Assembly (NCBI RefSeq): GCF_000974785.1
Contig: NZ_BBWV01000005.1
Location: 62,001-126,000 of the forward strand
Direction: 5' to 3'
Length of the DNA stretch: 64,000 bases
Source of the DNA: Flavihumibacter petaseus NBRC 106054
Lineage (GTDB): Bacteria; Bacteroidota; Bacteroidia; Chitinophagales; Chitinophagaceae
The notes under the pieces are model-generated. The model saw nothing but the letters and a program-made list of their open reading frames with translations, was not told the DNA's origin and made no database searches. Position 1 is the first letter of the stretch, and every line of letters starts with the position of its first letter. The position numbers were made by a program, and so were the translations under genes. Of this stretch, positions 41,335-50,288 are shown in pieces.

Positions 41335-44300
41335 CTAATTTTGGGTATCAGCAGTGAGACATTGAGGCGCGGTGTTCATCCCCTGGAATAATGACGTTGC
41401 CGGCAATGATGCGGTTTTCCCGTCTTCAAAATGAGTTGCACCCAGTCTGGCGGGATCCACCTGTCCGGGATCGATGGCCATCCCGTTGGAAGTGTCCCAA
41501 TAGGGATACATCAGGAAGGCATCATCACCATCATCGCATAACCGGTTAAAGAATGTACCTGGTCCTTCGCTACCACCATCGCAGATATGGCGCAGGCAGA
41601 GTGAATGGCCCACTTCATGGGCGACAACCTGTTGAAAGTCGACTGGACTCAAAGGTCCGCCTTCATCACCAATAAAGAGGGGTCCGCCACCGAAATAGGC
41701 ATAGGCAGTGGCAATTTCCACGTCGCGGACGAAGAAGAAATTGAGCGCACCGTTAACACCCGGCGCAGTAGATAATATCCCGGTATCAGTTGGATTATCC
41801 AGCAGCGGCCAGATATTAGCGTTGGTATCGGATACATTGATCGTGGTCACAGCCTGAACCAGCCTGAATGAGATCCTTGCCTGTGACCAGGGAATCGTAA
41901 TGGAGAAGGCAGGCCCCTCCGCAAAGAGGTTAGTAATTTCTGCCACGGTGCGTGTGGTACCAATACCAGGTGATGTGCCCTTTACAATAAAGGCTGCACA
42001 ACGAACTACAATGGTATCACTGATACGCGCAACTTTTTCACCACGACTAACACCGCCATCAGGGTTTCTGACTACAATGCGTCGCACGCCGCGCAGTGAT
42101 CCAAGGAAACCACCAGGAACCTGGAGATTAATCGCCGTGCGGGTTACACCCGTCACCGGAAGCGAATAGCTGGCCGCCGGGCTAACCGACCGGTCTTCTG
42201 CCAACACTTGCAATCCGGGTTTAAAGGCCAGCCCGTTAAGGGTTACTGCCTGGTTTTCCACCCATCGGGTTCCGGCAGCAATGTCATCCAGTTTGGGAAG
42301 TACCCGCAGCATAACACGGTTACTCCTTCTGTCTGATAGCCCGGGTTCCCGAACGATAATAGGATGGTAACCACCATCGGCATCCAGCGGTACTGTAAAT
42401 GATGCTGCGGTTGCTGATGTAACCGGACCAACATTTACGCCATCAAAATATACCCGATCAATTGCCGGATCAAAGTTTTGGCCGGTGATCTGAACTGTTT
42501 CCCCAGGTTCGGCTTCAGCCACCTGGATGCTGAGAATATGGGGTTTATTGAATTCCTGGTTCCATTGTTCTTCAGTGATCGGTAAAACCTGGAAGGCATC
42601 TTCCACGGGCATTGGCCCGTTATCACCTGGTAAACCTTGCAATGCAGGTGCGCCGGTTGCGCCGTCGCTTCCTCTTCTTTCAGGATGGTCATCGCACCAG
42701 GTTTCGCAGTCCGCAGTTCCTGCAGGGCCACCAGTTCCACCTTCACCGGGATCGCCTGCAGGGCCGCCATCACCACCATTACCACCGTTTATGTCGATAG
42801 TGGGTGGTACAGCCGCTAAAATGGCTATGCTTGCCGGACTGGTGAGAAGCGTAATCAGGCCGCCTCTGCCACCATTTCCGCCTTTGCCACCCCTACCGGC
42901 ATCACCACCCTGGCCGCCATTTCCGCCGGTTCCAACACCACGGCAGCAGCCACCAAAGAATGTGCCATCGGCTCTTAATCCTTCTGCACCATTGCCCCCA
43001 CGGCCGCCGTTCTGTCCACGGCCCCCGGTTCCTCCCTGCTGACCTTTGAGATCAATCGGGGGAAGATTATTGGTAGCATCAAGAATATACATGGTTATCG
43101 TTGGAGCGGGCGTAACCGCATCAGCACCGCCATTGTAGGATGGGTGTGGATTTGGATCACCATCTGCACCATCTTGTCCGGGAACCCCTGCACCATTGCC
43201 GTTACTACCTGCGGGTGCAGGGTTTGGCCAGTAACTATTGGCGGAAGGCAATACAGGCATTTCCCAGGTAATCCGTGAAGCGGAGTCGTGTAGAACAGAT
43301 CGCGCAATTACGACCAGCTCACGAACTTCTTTGGCGATCACCACCGATTGGCCACGGATATCCCATTCACCCGCCAGGACAACCGCGGTTTCATGCAGCA
43401 AATCATTGGGCTGGTAATACAAGATTGAATTGGAAATCAATTCCCTGAATGCATAATGCAGAAGCGGTGGCACATAGGCAGGCGGTTGCACTACCGGTGC
43501 TGCATATACGCCTGTTTTGAATTTCTGCAATGGGTTCATCCGGAAGCGGCCGAGATCATTAATACTACAAACACCGGCTTCGCGCATAAAAGTTTGGGCC
43601 CTGTCCAACCACATCTGGATATTTTCCGGTTCCATGATAGCATCAGGCACCGTATAACCAAGGCCGGGATTTTGTTCAGCAACACCACGACAGATGCTTT
43701 CAATCATTTCTTTAGTAGTAAGCAGTTTCGGAACAAATCCTGGCACCAGCCTGTTTTTTGGCATTTTTGTGAAGACCTTTGCCACAGACGATTTACCTGA
43801 AATGTTTTTCAGAGAGATCCGAAATGCTTTGCCGGCAGCGATATCTTCTGAATCAGCCTGCCAGTGAACAATTGTGGAGCCTGTAAAACTTCTTTGTTCG
43901 ATTCCCTGTGGCGTTTCAATAATGACTTCCCCTTTTTGTCCGTGGCCCAGATCAATATGTGTTTCACCTTCGCCTGCAGTCCGCGGGATCCAGCTTTTTC
44001 TTGTTTCCGAACCATCTTTCATGCGAAACTGAGTCTGTTGGTCTGCGCTGGAAGTATGGGCGCCCAGCAGGTTTTTTGCTTCGCGGATAGCGATGCCGAA
44101 TATCTTGCTGTTGGTGGGAGTGAGGTTTTTATCAGAGAGTTTCTGGGATCGGTGCATCAGGTCTTCAGGTTCTACAGAAGCCAGTTCAGCAAGAGAGTGA
44201 ATGCCTAATTCAGGCAATATCCGGGTAAAGCCTTCAAGTTCAAGCGGCAATCCGTGGAATCGTGGGTCGGGCGGGTTGGGAATTGGGCTTTTTACTACCT

Positions 44301-45048
44301 GCCAATCTATCCTATGGGGATTGAGGTGGATATTCAAGCCACCTTCATCACTATCATAACAATTGTAATTATCATCAATGCCAAAATCCCAGTGAAATCT
44401 TCCTGGCAGAAAATCTTTTATTTCAACGAGTTCATCCTTAACAGGAACAGTCTTGTCAAAGACAAGTTTGCCATTGATACGATCTTTTGCTCTAAGGCGG
44501 ATTTCATTCCCGCTAAAACCTTTAAGCTGGAACCGTACAGTAGTAGGCATCTGGGGTTTGATCCCGTCGAGTACAAGCGTATTCCTGCTAACATTGCCGG
44601 CACGTACTGTTATTTGTTTATTGCCCGATCCGTTTATTGAATCAGTTGCTTTCAGCAAATAGTCACCCGGTGATATGCCACCGGCCCTGAACCGACGGCT
44701 TACAGGATCCAGTGCGATTTGAATATTTCCTCCGGTAGACTCCAGCAATACCGTGCCGTTCTTGACCTGCTCACCTTCATTGTTTTCAAGTTTAACATCA
44801 ATAGCGCCGAGGTTTTTATCTGAAAACAGACCAGGAAGGTCTTTCAGGGTTTTTTTCAGTTCTTTGATTTTTTCTGCACTGGCTTCCCTGGAAGGGAGAA
44901 TGATGTTCATTGGTGTGCTTCCGGGGTTTGCAATAGTGATTTCACTCCAGTGTTCAGATGCACGATGAATACTTGTGCGGATTGCAGATGCGGGGATCTC
45001 TAACGGTCTGATTGACTTGTTACCCCGAAGCGTAGGTTTTTTTGCCAT
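41335..45048 (-). CDS. 1237-aa protein with Gly-rich region, IPT/TIG domains and a zincin metallopeptidase domain
   Basis: Large multidomain protein, first gene of the operon, without a recognisable signal peptide. Order: beta-rich N-terminus (1-270); helical segment with LPELGIHSLAELASVEPEDL, helix-hairpin-helix-like (about 275-335); mixed region (340-615); collagen-like Gly-rich stretch (about 615-810: GGTGGRGQNGGRGGNGAEG and similar); one or two IPT/TIG Ig-like domains (about 840-1020); C-terminal zinc peptidase domain with HEVGHSLCLRH (HExxHxxxxxH) and a later MYPY that may be the Met-turn. Comparable to M12/M43-type zincins. Substrate unknown; it may cleave a product of this locus. Confidence 0.7.
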   Translation of the reverse strand: MAKKPTLRGNKSIRPLEIPASAIRTSIHRASEHWSEITIANPGSTPMNIILPSREASAEKIKELKKTLKDLPGLFSDKNLGAIDVKLENNEGEQVKNGTVLLESTGGNIQIALDPVSRRFRAGGISPGDYLLKATDSINGSGNKQITVRAGNVSRNTLVLDGIKPQMPTTVRFQLKGFSGNEIRLRAKDRINGKLVFDKTVPVKDELVEIKDFLPGRFHWDFGIDDNYNCYDSDEGGLNIHLNPHRIDWQVVKSPIPNPPDPRFHGLPLELEGFTRILPELGIHSLAELASVEPEDLMHRSQKLSDKNLTPTNSKIFGIAIREAKNLLGAHTSSADQQTQFRMKDGSETRKSWIPRTAGEGETHIDLGHGQKGEVIIETPQGIEQRSFTGSTIVHWQADSEDIAAGKAFRISLKNISGKSSVAKVFTKMPKNRLVPGFVPKLLTTKEMIESICRGVAEQNPGLGYTVPDAIMEPENIQMWLDRAQTFMREAGVCSINDLGRFRMNPLQKFKTGVYAAPVVQPPAYVPPLLHYAFRELISNSILYYQPNDLLHETAVVLAGEWDIRGQSVVIAKEVRELVVIARSVLHDSASRITWEMPVLPSANSYWPNPAPAGSNGNGAGVPGQDGADGDPNPHPSYNGGADAVTPAPTITMYILDATNNLPPIDLKGQQGGTGGRGQNGGRGGNGAEGLRADGTFFGGCCRGVGTGGNGGQGGDAGRGGKGGNGGRGGLITLLTSPASIAILAAVPPTIDINGGNGGDGGPAGDPGEGGTGGPAGTADCETWCDDHPERRGSDGATGAPALQGLPGDNGPMPVEDAFQVLPITEEQWNQEFNKPHILSIQVAEAEPGETVQITGQNFDPAIDRVYFDGVNVGPVTSATAASFTVPLDADGGYHPIIVREPGLSDRRSNRVMLRVLPKLDDIAAGTRWVENQAVTLNGLAFKPGLQVLAEDRSVSPAASYSLPVTGVTRTAINLQVPGGFLGSLRGVRRIVVRNPDGGVSRGEKVARISDTIVVRCAAFIVKGTSPGIGTTRTVAEITNLFAEGPAFSITIPWSQARISFRLVQAVTTINVSDTNANIWPLLDNPTDTGILSTAPGVNGALNFFFVRDVEIATAYAYFGGGPLFIGDEGGPLSPVDFQQVVAHEVGHSLCLRHICDGGSEGPGTFFNRLCDDGDDAFLMYPYWDTSNGMAIDPGQVDPARLGATHFEDGKTASLPATSLFQGMNTAPQCLTADTQN

Positions 45049-45176
45049 AGCGCGTAGGTTCTTTTAACATGAAAAAATCAGAAACGAATTATTTAAAGGC
45101 GGGCGCGGTAAGCAGGTGCGGAGAAGATTTTGAGGAAATGAAATCGAAAGGTATTTTAATTTAGGCTGCCTTTTAG

Positions 45177-45213
45177 AGGGTCTTTTCCCCGGGGTCCTGG
45201 CGTTAATTTCCCG
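45177..45213 (-). promoter_or_regulatory. CGGG-N6-ACCCT motif copy 3 upstream of the 1237-aa gene
   Basis: On the minus strand CGGGAAATT (45213-45205) is followed after 13 bases by CGGGGAAAAGACCCT (45191-45177), 13 of 15 matching the copies at 35083 and 36137. It is 128 bases before the ATG at 45048. The 45049-45400 gap otherwise contains GC-rich inverted segments (GCCGGCAGCGCCGG near 45232-45250) but no gene. Confidence 0.4.
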
Positions 45214-45400
45214 TTTTTTATATGGGAAAATCGCCGGCAGCGCCGGTGAAGGAACGGTGAAGAAAAGGGTGGCGCGTTTATGGGCCTGTTTGCCTGGAGC
45301 GGATCTACTTTGACGAAATAGGAACGGGGGAGTAAATCAAATACCCCAATATTATTATCGCAAGGGCCCGGAAGTAACCTACCCCCGACGTGGCACCAGG

Positions 45401-46327
45401 TTAATTGCCCGAAAAAGACTTCCTGAACTCCAGCGGTGAAAAATTAGTCCTTGCCTTGAATAATTTACTGAAGGACTGCGGGTGCTCAAATCCCAGTTCA
45501 TAGGCGATTTCAGCAACGGATAAGCTGGTGGTGGACAATTTCTCTTTTGCCTTGCCGATCAGCCGGTCATGAATATGTTGCTGCGCACTCTGCCCGGTTA
45601 ATGTACGCAACATATCGCTGAGGTAATTGGGCGACAGGTTCAATTGTTCTGCCAGCCAGGCTACGGTAGGGATTCCCTTATTGAGGGAAATGTCGTCGTT
45701 AAAGTATGCATCCAGCGTTTCCTCCAGTTGTTGCAATATACCGGTGCTGGCCGCTTTGCGGGTCAGAAATTGCCGCCGGTGGAAACGGGTGGCATAACTG
45801 AGTAGCAGATCAATCTGCGAGATCATGACGTCCTGGCTAAACTCATCGATACGACCATTCAGCTCTGTCTCCAGGAAACTGAAGATGGCGAGGATCGTAT
45901 TCTTTTCTTCCTCGGAAAGATGCAGTGTTTCATGGGTACTGTACGAGAAGAACCCATACTGTTTGATTTTCTTCGCCAGCGGATATCCCAGGAAAAGATC
46001 CGGATGGATCAGCAACGTGTACTGCGAACAGACTGTACCGTCCTGGCCATTTCCCCCGATGATCTGTCCCGGCGCCGCAAACAATAACCCGCCCTCGTCA
46101 AAATCATAATAGCCCTGTCCGTATTTGAGCCTGCCCGCCAGTTTGGGCTTGTAGGAGATCTTATAATAAGCCAACACATGCTGCCCGGGCAGTTTTTGCT
46201 CCGGAATCGGTGTATGCGCGCCATTGATCACACTGATCAGGGGATGCCGGGGTTGCGGCAGTCCAAACAGCCGGTGGGCATATGATAATGAGTCCAGTCT
46301 CAGGAGTTGGTCTTCCTCTTTTTTCAT
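45401..46327 (-). CDS. AraC-family transcriptional regulator
   Basis: 308 aa from ATG 46327; the upstream extension overlaps the SDR gene and lacks domain character. N-terminal cupin-like domain (about 20-160) of the type HPLISVINGAHTPIPEQKL, YDFDEGGLLFAAPGQ, and C-terminal double helix-turn-helix: TVAWLAEQLNLSPNYLSDMLRTLTG and SVAEIAYELGFEHPQSFSKLFKARTNFSPLEFRK. It is 67 bases downstream of the SDR gene in the same direction and probably controls it. Confidence 0.9.
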   Translation of the reverse strand: MKKEEDQLLRLDSLSYAHRLFGLPQPRHPLISVINGAHTPIPEQKLPGQHVLAYYKISYKPKLAGRLKYGQGYYDFDEGGLLFAAPGQIIGGNGQDGTVCSQYTLLIHPDLFLGYPLAKKIKQYGFFSYSTHETLHLSEEEKNTILAIFSFLETELNGRIDEFSQDVMISQIDLLLSYATRFHRRQFLTRKAASTGILQQLEETLDAYFNDDISLNKGIPTVAWLAEQLNLSPNYLSDMLRTLTGQSAQQHIHDRLIGKAKEKLSTTSLSVAEIAYELGFEHPQSFSKLFKARTNFSPLEFRKSFSGN

Positions 46328-46394
46328 ACAAATTAAATGGATGTAAGCGGCCGTTGATTTCCCGTGCCGCTTACAAAATGAATCAATTTCAATT

Positions 46395-47222
46395 TCACTG
46401 CGCCGACCGGGATAATGCATCCCACGCTTCCCAGGTGGCGATACGGTCGGCATAAGCTGCTTTCAGACCAGGCAGGTTATGGCTGCCCAGGTTGAAACGC
46501 AGCGGCGGGTTTTCTGCGTCAACAACGGCAAAGAGCGCCTGAGGCGTAGCAGCCGGGTTGCCTCTTTCCATACCTTTCATGCCTTCTAAAAATTTCACTT
46601 TATAGTCTTTATAAACGTCCAGCCCCGTCAGAAACTCCGACAACTCCCCGCTGCCAAATTCGGTAGCGTAGGCGCCCGGTTCAATGATGGTCACTCTAAG
46701 GTTAAACTGTGCAATTTCGGCAGCCAGGCTTTCGTAAATAGCCTCGAAAGCCCATTTGGAGGAACAGTAATAACCGAGAAACGGCAGTGTCAGATGCCCC
46801 AGGTTACTGGACGTACCCATGATATGACCGTAACCCTGCCTGCGCAACAGCGGCAGCACCGCCTGGATAACAGTAACCGGTCCCAATATGTTCGTTTCAT
46901 ACAAGGCCCGTACCGCATCCGGATCAGCTTCTTCAATGGTGCCAATCACCGGAACGCCGGCATTGTTGAGTACAATATCCAACCGGCCAAAATGCGCATG
47001 CGCTTCCATTACTGCCTTCTTTACCTGTCCAAGGTCTGTAACATCCAGTTGCAGGGTCAATACCTGGTCTCCGTACGCATCCTTCAGCGGGGTAATGCTC
47101 GAAAGCGTGCGGGCAGTTGCAGCAACTTTATCGCCGCGTTCCAGTGCCGCTTCCGTCCAGATCCTTCCTAAACCGCGCGATGCGCCCGTAATAAACCATA
47201 CTTTGCTTGATTGCTTTGCCAT
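46395..47222 (-). CDS. short-chain dehydrogenase/reductase (SDR)
   Basis: 275 aa from ATG 47222. Classical SDR: cofactor motif TGASRGLG (TGxxxGxG), LDVTD, NNAG, catalytic Ser in GTSSNLGH, and YxxxK as YYCSSK (Tyr-Cys-Ser-Ser-Lys). Likely NADP(H)-dependent oxidoreductase with unknown substrate. A direct repeat with 21-bp period lies about 50 bases upstream. Pairs of SDR and AraC genes of this kind are common. Confidence 0.9.
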   Translation of the reverse strand: MAKQSSKVWFITGASRGLGRIWTEAALERGDKVAATARTLSSITPLKDAYGDQVLTLQLDVTDLGQVKKAVMEAHAHFGRLDIVLNNAGVPVIGTIEEADPDAVRALYETNILGPVTVIQAVLPLLRRQGYGHIMGTSSNLGHLTLPFLGYYCSSKWAFEAIYESLAAEIAQFNLRVTIIEPGAYATEFGSGELSEFLTGLDVYKDYKVKFLEGMKGMERGNPAATPQALFAVVDAENPPLRFNLGSHNLPGLKAAYADRIATWEAWDALSRSAQ

Positions 47223-47270
47223 AATTTTAATTGTTGAAGGCAAAGCTCAGCAAACGAGCTTCGGGATCTG

Positions 47271-47303
47271 TAGCCTGATTACGGGTATTTGTAGCCGAAT
47301 TAC
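47271..47303 (-). promoter_or_regulatory. 21-bp-period direct repeat upstream of SDR-AraC pair
   Basis: TAGCCTGATTAC (47271-47282) and TAGCCGAATTAC (47292-47303), 10 of 12 identical and exactly 21 bp apart, between the SDR start and the next gene. AraC-type regulators often bind two direct half-sites two helical turns apart. Confidence 0.5.
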
Positions 47304-47391
47304 AGGTGGGTGGATATTGAGTGTCACCAATTTTTCTGTATTCGATATGGAAGGCGCCTCACCCCCCCCTGTGATAAACCGGGGGCACTGT

Positions 47392-48276
47392 CTAATGGCT
47401 GATTTCCTCCACTGCATCCACTTCCTTTTGCAGAAATTGCAGTATTTCTCTGCCGATCTCCTCAAAATGGGTTTCCAGGGCAAAATGACCCGTGTCGAAA
47501 AACTTAATCGTTGCATTGGGAAGATCCTTCTTGTACGCCTCGGCACCAACGGGCAGGAAATACGGATCTCTGTTTCCCCACACGGCAAGGAACGGCGGCT
47601 GATACTCCTTCAGATAACGATGAAACGAAGGATACAACAACACATTGCTGATATAGTCCTTCAACAGGTCTAGTTGAATCTCAATATTACCAGGCCGGTC
47701 GAGGAAATGCTGATCCAGCTCAATTCCATCCGGCGCAATTAATGTCTGATCAGCTACACCTTCACGGTATTGATATGCTGTGAATTCCGCAGTCATGAAC
47801 TTCCGGAGCTCATTCCTGTTCGCCGGGTTGGGATCTCTCCAGTACTTCTGGATGGGATTCCATCCATTGCTCAGGCCTTCTTCATAAGCATTTCCGTTTT
47901 GGGAAATTATCCCGCCAATTCTATCCGGATTCGCCATCGCCAGCCTCAGTCCGATCGGAGCGCCATAATCAAACAGGTACACAGAAAACCGATCCAGCTG
48001 AAGTAAATCGATAAACTTCTGTAAGACTGCTGTAAGGTTTTCAAAAGTGTATGCAAACTCTCCCGAATCAGGCACAGCCGAAAACCCAAACCCTGGCAGG
48101 TCAGGGGCAATTACATGATAGTCTTCCCCAAGAACCGGCATAAGATTTCTGAACATAAAAGACGAACTGGGGTAACCGTGTAGCAATAAGATGTGCGGAT
48201 TGAGCCTGTCGCCTGATTCACGGTAAAACACACTAACCCCATTGACATCAATTGTGCGATAATGTATAGTATTCAT
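47392..48276 (-). CDS. alpha/beta hydrolase (haloalkane dehalogenase/epoxide hydrolase-like)
   Basis: 294 aa. HGYPSSSFMFRNLMP carries the oxyanion-hole HGYP motif, LFDYGAPIG holds an Asp nucleophile in the position of HDWGG-type enzymes, and DTGHFALETH provides the catalytic His. This indicates a dehalogenase/epoxide hydrolase-type enzyme rather than a Ser esterase. No signal peptide. Substrate unknown. Follows the esterase gene by 23 bases, same direction. Confidence 0.85.
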   Translation of the reverse strand: MNTIHYRTIDVNGVSVFYRESGDRLNPHILLLHGYPSSSFMFRNLMPVLGEDYHVIAPDLPGFGFSAVPDSGEFAYTFENLTAVLQKFIDLLQLDRFSVYLFDYGAPIGLRLAMANPDRIGGIISQNGNAYEEGLSNGWNPIQKYWRDPNPANRNELRKFMTAEFTAYQYREGVADQTLIAPDGIELDQHFLDRPGNIEIQLDLLKDYISNVLLYPSFHRYLKEYQPPFLAVWGNRDPYFLPVGAEAYKKDLPNATIKFFDTGHFALETHFEEIGREILQFLQKEVDAVEEISH

Positions 48277-48299
48277 AACTGTTTATTTGGATGACATAA

Positions 48300-49340
48300 C
48301 TAACGCAGGTATTTTTTCAATTCTGCAGCGGCGTGCAGGATCAGCGAATGCGTCTGTGGAAGGTCAGCCATCCCATTCAGCATGCCGAAATCGTGGATCA
48401 CGCCATTGTAACGAACTGTCGATACAGTAACGCCGGCTTCATCCAGTTTACGCCCATAGGCTTCACCTTCATCGCGCAGGATATCGTTTTCTGCCACCTG
48501 GATCAATGCCGGGGGAAGGCCCCTAAGTTGCTCTATGCTCGCCTGCAATGGCGAAGCGTAGACCTCTTTCCTCTCTTTTGGATCGGTGGTATATAAGTCA
48601 TACATCCACTTCATAAGCGACGTTGTTAAAAACCGCTGTTCACCGTACAATTTGTAAGAAGTTGTATTGAACTGCGCATCAACAATGGGCCACATCATGA
48701 TTTGAAGTTTTATCTCCGGTCCGCCATGGGCTTTTGCCATCATGGCGGTAACTGCGGTCATATTTCCCCCAACGCTATTACCCACTACCGCCAGCCTGCT
48801 TCCATCCACCCCGATTTCGTCACCATGCTGCGATACCCATTTAGTTGCGGCGTAGATCTCGTGGATTGCACGCGGATACCGCGCATCTGGTGTTCTGGTA
48901 TAATTCACAAAAACTGCTGCAAAACCGGATGCAGTTACAAGATCACGCACCAGACGCCTATGCGTGGGAAAATCCCCCAATACCCAACCGCCACCATGGA
49001 TAAACATAAAAACTGGCAACATTTCTTTCGACCCTGAAGGCTTTACAATGTCAAGTACAATGCGATATCCTTCGGTTTCTATCGTCCTCCCAGTGAAATC
49101 TACGCCGGACAAGTCCACGTTCACAGATGCCTGGGCGTTCTCAAGAACTTTCCTGGCATCCGGTACCGGTAGGCTTTCCACGGGCGGACCACCAGTGTTT
49201 AACAGCTTTAAAAACTGTTTGGTACCAACGCTTAAATGGGGATCTGTCAAATAGTTCATTTTTTGCGCATTTAATTGAAGAACTGTGCTCACAAACAGCA
49301 CCAGGAAGAGCTTCCCGGCAACAAGACTTGATGTGGTCAT
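48300..49340 (-). CDS. secreted alpha/beta hydrolase of the HSL esterase family
   Basis: 346 aa. N-terminal signal peptide (LFLVLFVSTVLQLNAQ). FIHGGGWVLGD is the HGGG oxyanion motif of hormone-sensitive-lipase-like esterases, the nucleophile Ser is in VVGNSVGGNM (GNSVGG), and NGVIHDFGML gives the late His. Likely a periplasmic carboxylesterase. It is followed by the dehalogenase-like gene and preceded by the DUF1348 gene (15-base gap), forming one unit. Confidence 0.88.
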   Translation of the reverse strand: MTTSSLVAGKLFLVLFVSTVLQLNAQKMNYLTDPHLSVGTKQFLKLLNTGGPPVESLPVPDARKVLENAQASVNVDLSGVDFTGRTIETEGYRIVLDIVKPSGSKEMLPVFMFIHGGGWVLGDFPTHRRLVRDLVTASGFAAVFVNYTRTPDARYPRAIHEIYAATKWVSQHGDEIGVDGSRLAVVGNSVGGNMTAVTAMMAKAHGGPEIKLQIMMWPIVDAQFNTTSYKLYGEQRFLTTSLMKWMYDLYTTDPKERKEVYASPLQASIEQLRGLPPALIQVAENDILRDEGEAYGRKLDEAGVTVSTVRYNGVIHDFGMLNGMADLPQTHSLILHAAAELKKYLR

Positions 49341-49355
49341 AACTGCTATTTTTGG

Positions 49356-49769
49356 TTACTTAAACTTTCTGTCTTTCTCATTGATAGGAATGTCATTGAT
49401 TGAAGCATACCTTTTTTTCATCAGCCCATTAGGCTCGAATTCCCAGTTTTCATTGCCATAAGACCGGAACCAATTGCCATTTACATCGTGCCATTCATAT
49501 TCAAACCTTACCGCGATCCGGTTGTCTGTGAATGCCCACAATTCCTTTTTCAGTTTGTAATCGAGTTCCTTTTTCCATTTACCCTCCAGGAATTTAGCCG
49601 CTTCCGCGCGCCCGTTCAGGAATATATCGCGATTACGCCATTCAGTGTCTTCTGTATAGGCCATTGACACTTTCTGGGGGTCCCTGGTGTTCCATGCATC
49701 TTCTGCAAGCTGAACTTTTTGCATTGCTGTTTCCTTCGTGAACGGAGGAAAAGGAGGTCTTTGTTCCAT
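49356..49769 (-). CDS. DUF1348 (NTF2-like) protein
   Basis: 137 aa. [32 protein letters not shown] and [24 protein letters not shown] are the DUF1348 signatures. Single NTF2-like cone domain; role unknown. Upstream of the two hydrolase genes. Confidence 0.88.
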   Translation of the reverse strand: MEQRPPFPPFTKETAMQKVQLAEDAWNTRDPQKVSMAYTEDTEWRNRDIFLNGRAEAAKFLEGKWKKELDYKLKKELWAFTDNRIAVRFEYEWHDVNGNWFRSYGNENWEFEPNGLMKKRYASINDIPINEKDRKFK

Positions 49770-49810
49770 GTTTCTGTTTTTATATGTTTAAGAATGATTT
49801 TTTATCCTGA

Positions 49811-50107
49811 TCAACCTACCCACAATTTCTCTAGCATCGAATCTGTAAGGCTTTCCATTTTGTGCTTACCACTGGTGATTAACAGTCCCCTGATACCGGA
49901 GTAGCTTTCAATCAGGTATATATTTATTCGTATCAGGACACCAATGTAGCATTGCAGCGGACGTACTTCCAGTATGATAAAATCTGAAACATGAACCTTT
50001 TCGCTGACCGATAGGATATAATCACCCGCCATCCTGAAATTCTGGTGAAATCCCATTGCCCGCAAAGCAGAGAAAATGGCAGATGCTTCCTGGTTGAGGC
50101 GATTCAT
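49811..50107 (-). CDS. hypothetical protein (98 aa)
   Basis: Starts MNRLNQEASAIFSALRAMGF and contains VSDFIILEVRPLQCYIGVLIRINIYLIES. Not recognised. It is the first gene after two CACGG-type palindromes at 50232-50283, and probably heads the unit leading to DUF1348 and the hydrolases. Confidence 0.45.
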   Translation of the reverse strand: MNRLNQEASAIFSALRAMGFHQNFRMAGDYILSVSEKVHVSDFIILEVRPLQCYIGVLIRINIYLIESYSGIRGLLITSGKHKMESLTDSMLEKLWVG

Positions 50108-50231
50108 AGAAGTTTCATTTCCTGATTTTCAAATTTGATTACGCAGAAGTAATTCCAAAAGCTATTCCGGAATCTGCAACAAACTGAATGTCAATGTATA
50201 CGGGATGAACTTATTGAAGGAGTAAGAAGGA

Positions 50232-50283
50232 TTTCACGGTTATTCGTGAAACCAGTCGGCTTGCCTCACGGGTATCCGTGAAA
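50232..50283. promoter_or_regulatory. two related palindromes 32 bp apart
   Basis: TTTCACGGTTATTCGTGAAA (50232-50251; perfect 7-bp arms) and CCTCACGGGTATCCGTGAAA (50264-50283; 6-bp arms TCACGG/CCGTGA). They match at 16 of 20 positions. They lie between the stop of the NtrC-type gene and the 98-aa gene, a good place for regulator sites. Confidence 0.6.
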
Positions 50284-50288
50284 AGCTG

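Noticed and set aside
42527-43042. 171-codon plus-strand frame rich in Pro.
   Set aside because: It is the antisense shadow of the Gly-rich part of the 1237-aa gene; Gly codons read backwards give Pro.
45385-45405. TGGCACCAGGTTAATTGC considered as a sigma-54 promoter.
   Set aside because: The GG and GC elements are 13 bases apart instead of 10, and it sits at the 3' end of the AraC gene.
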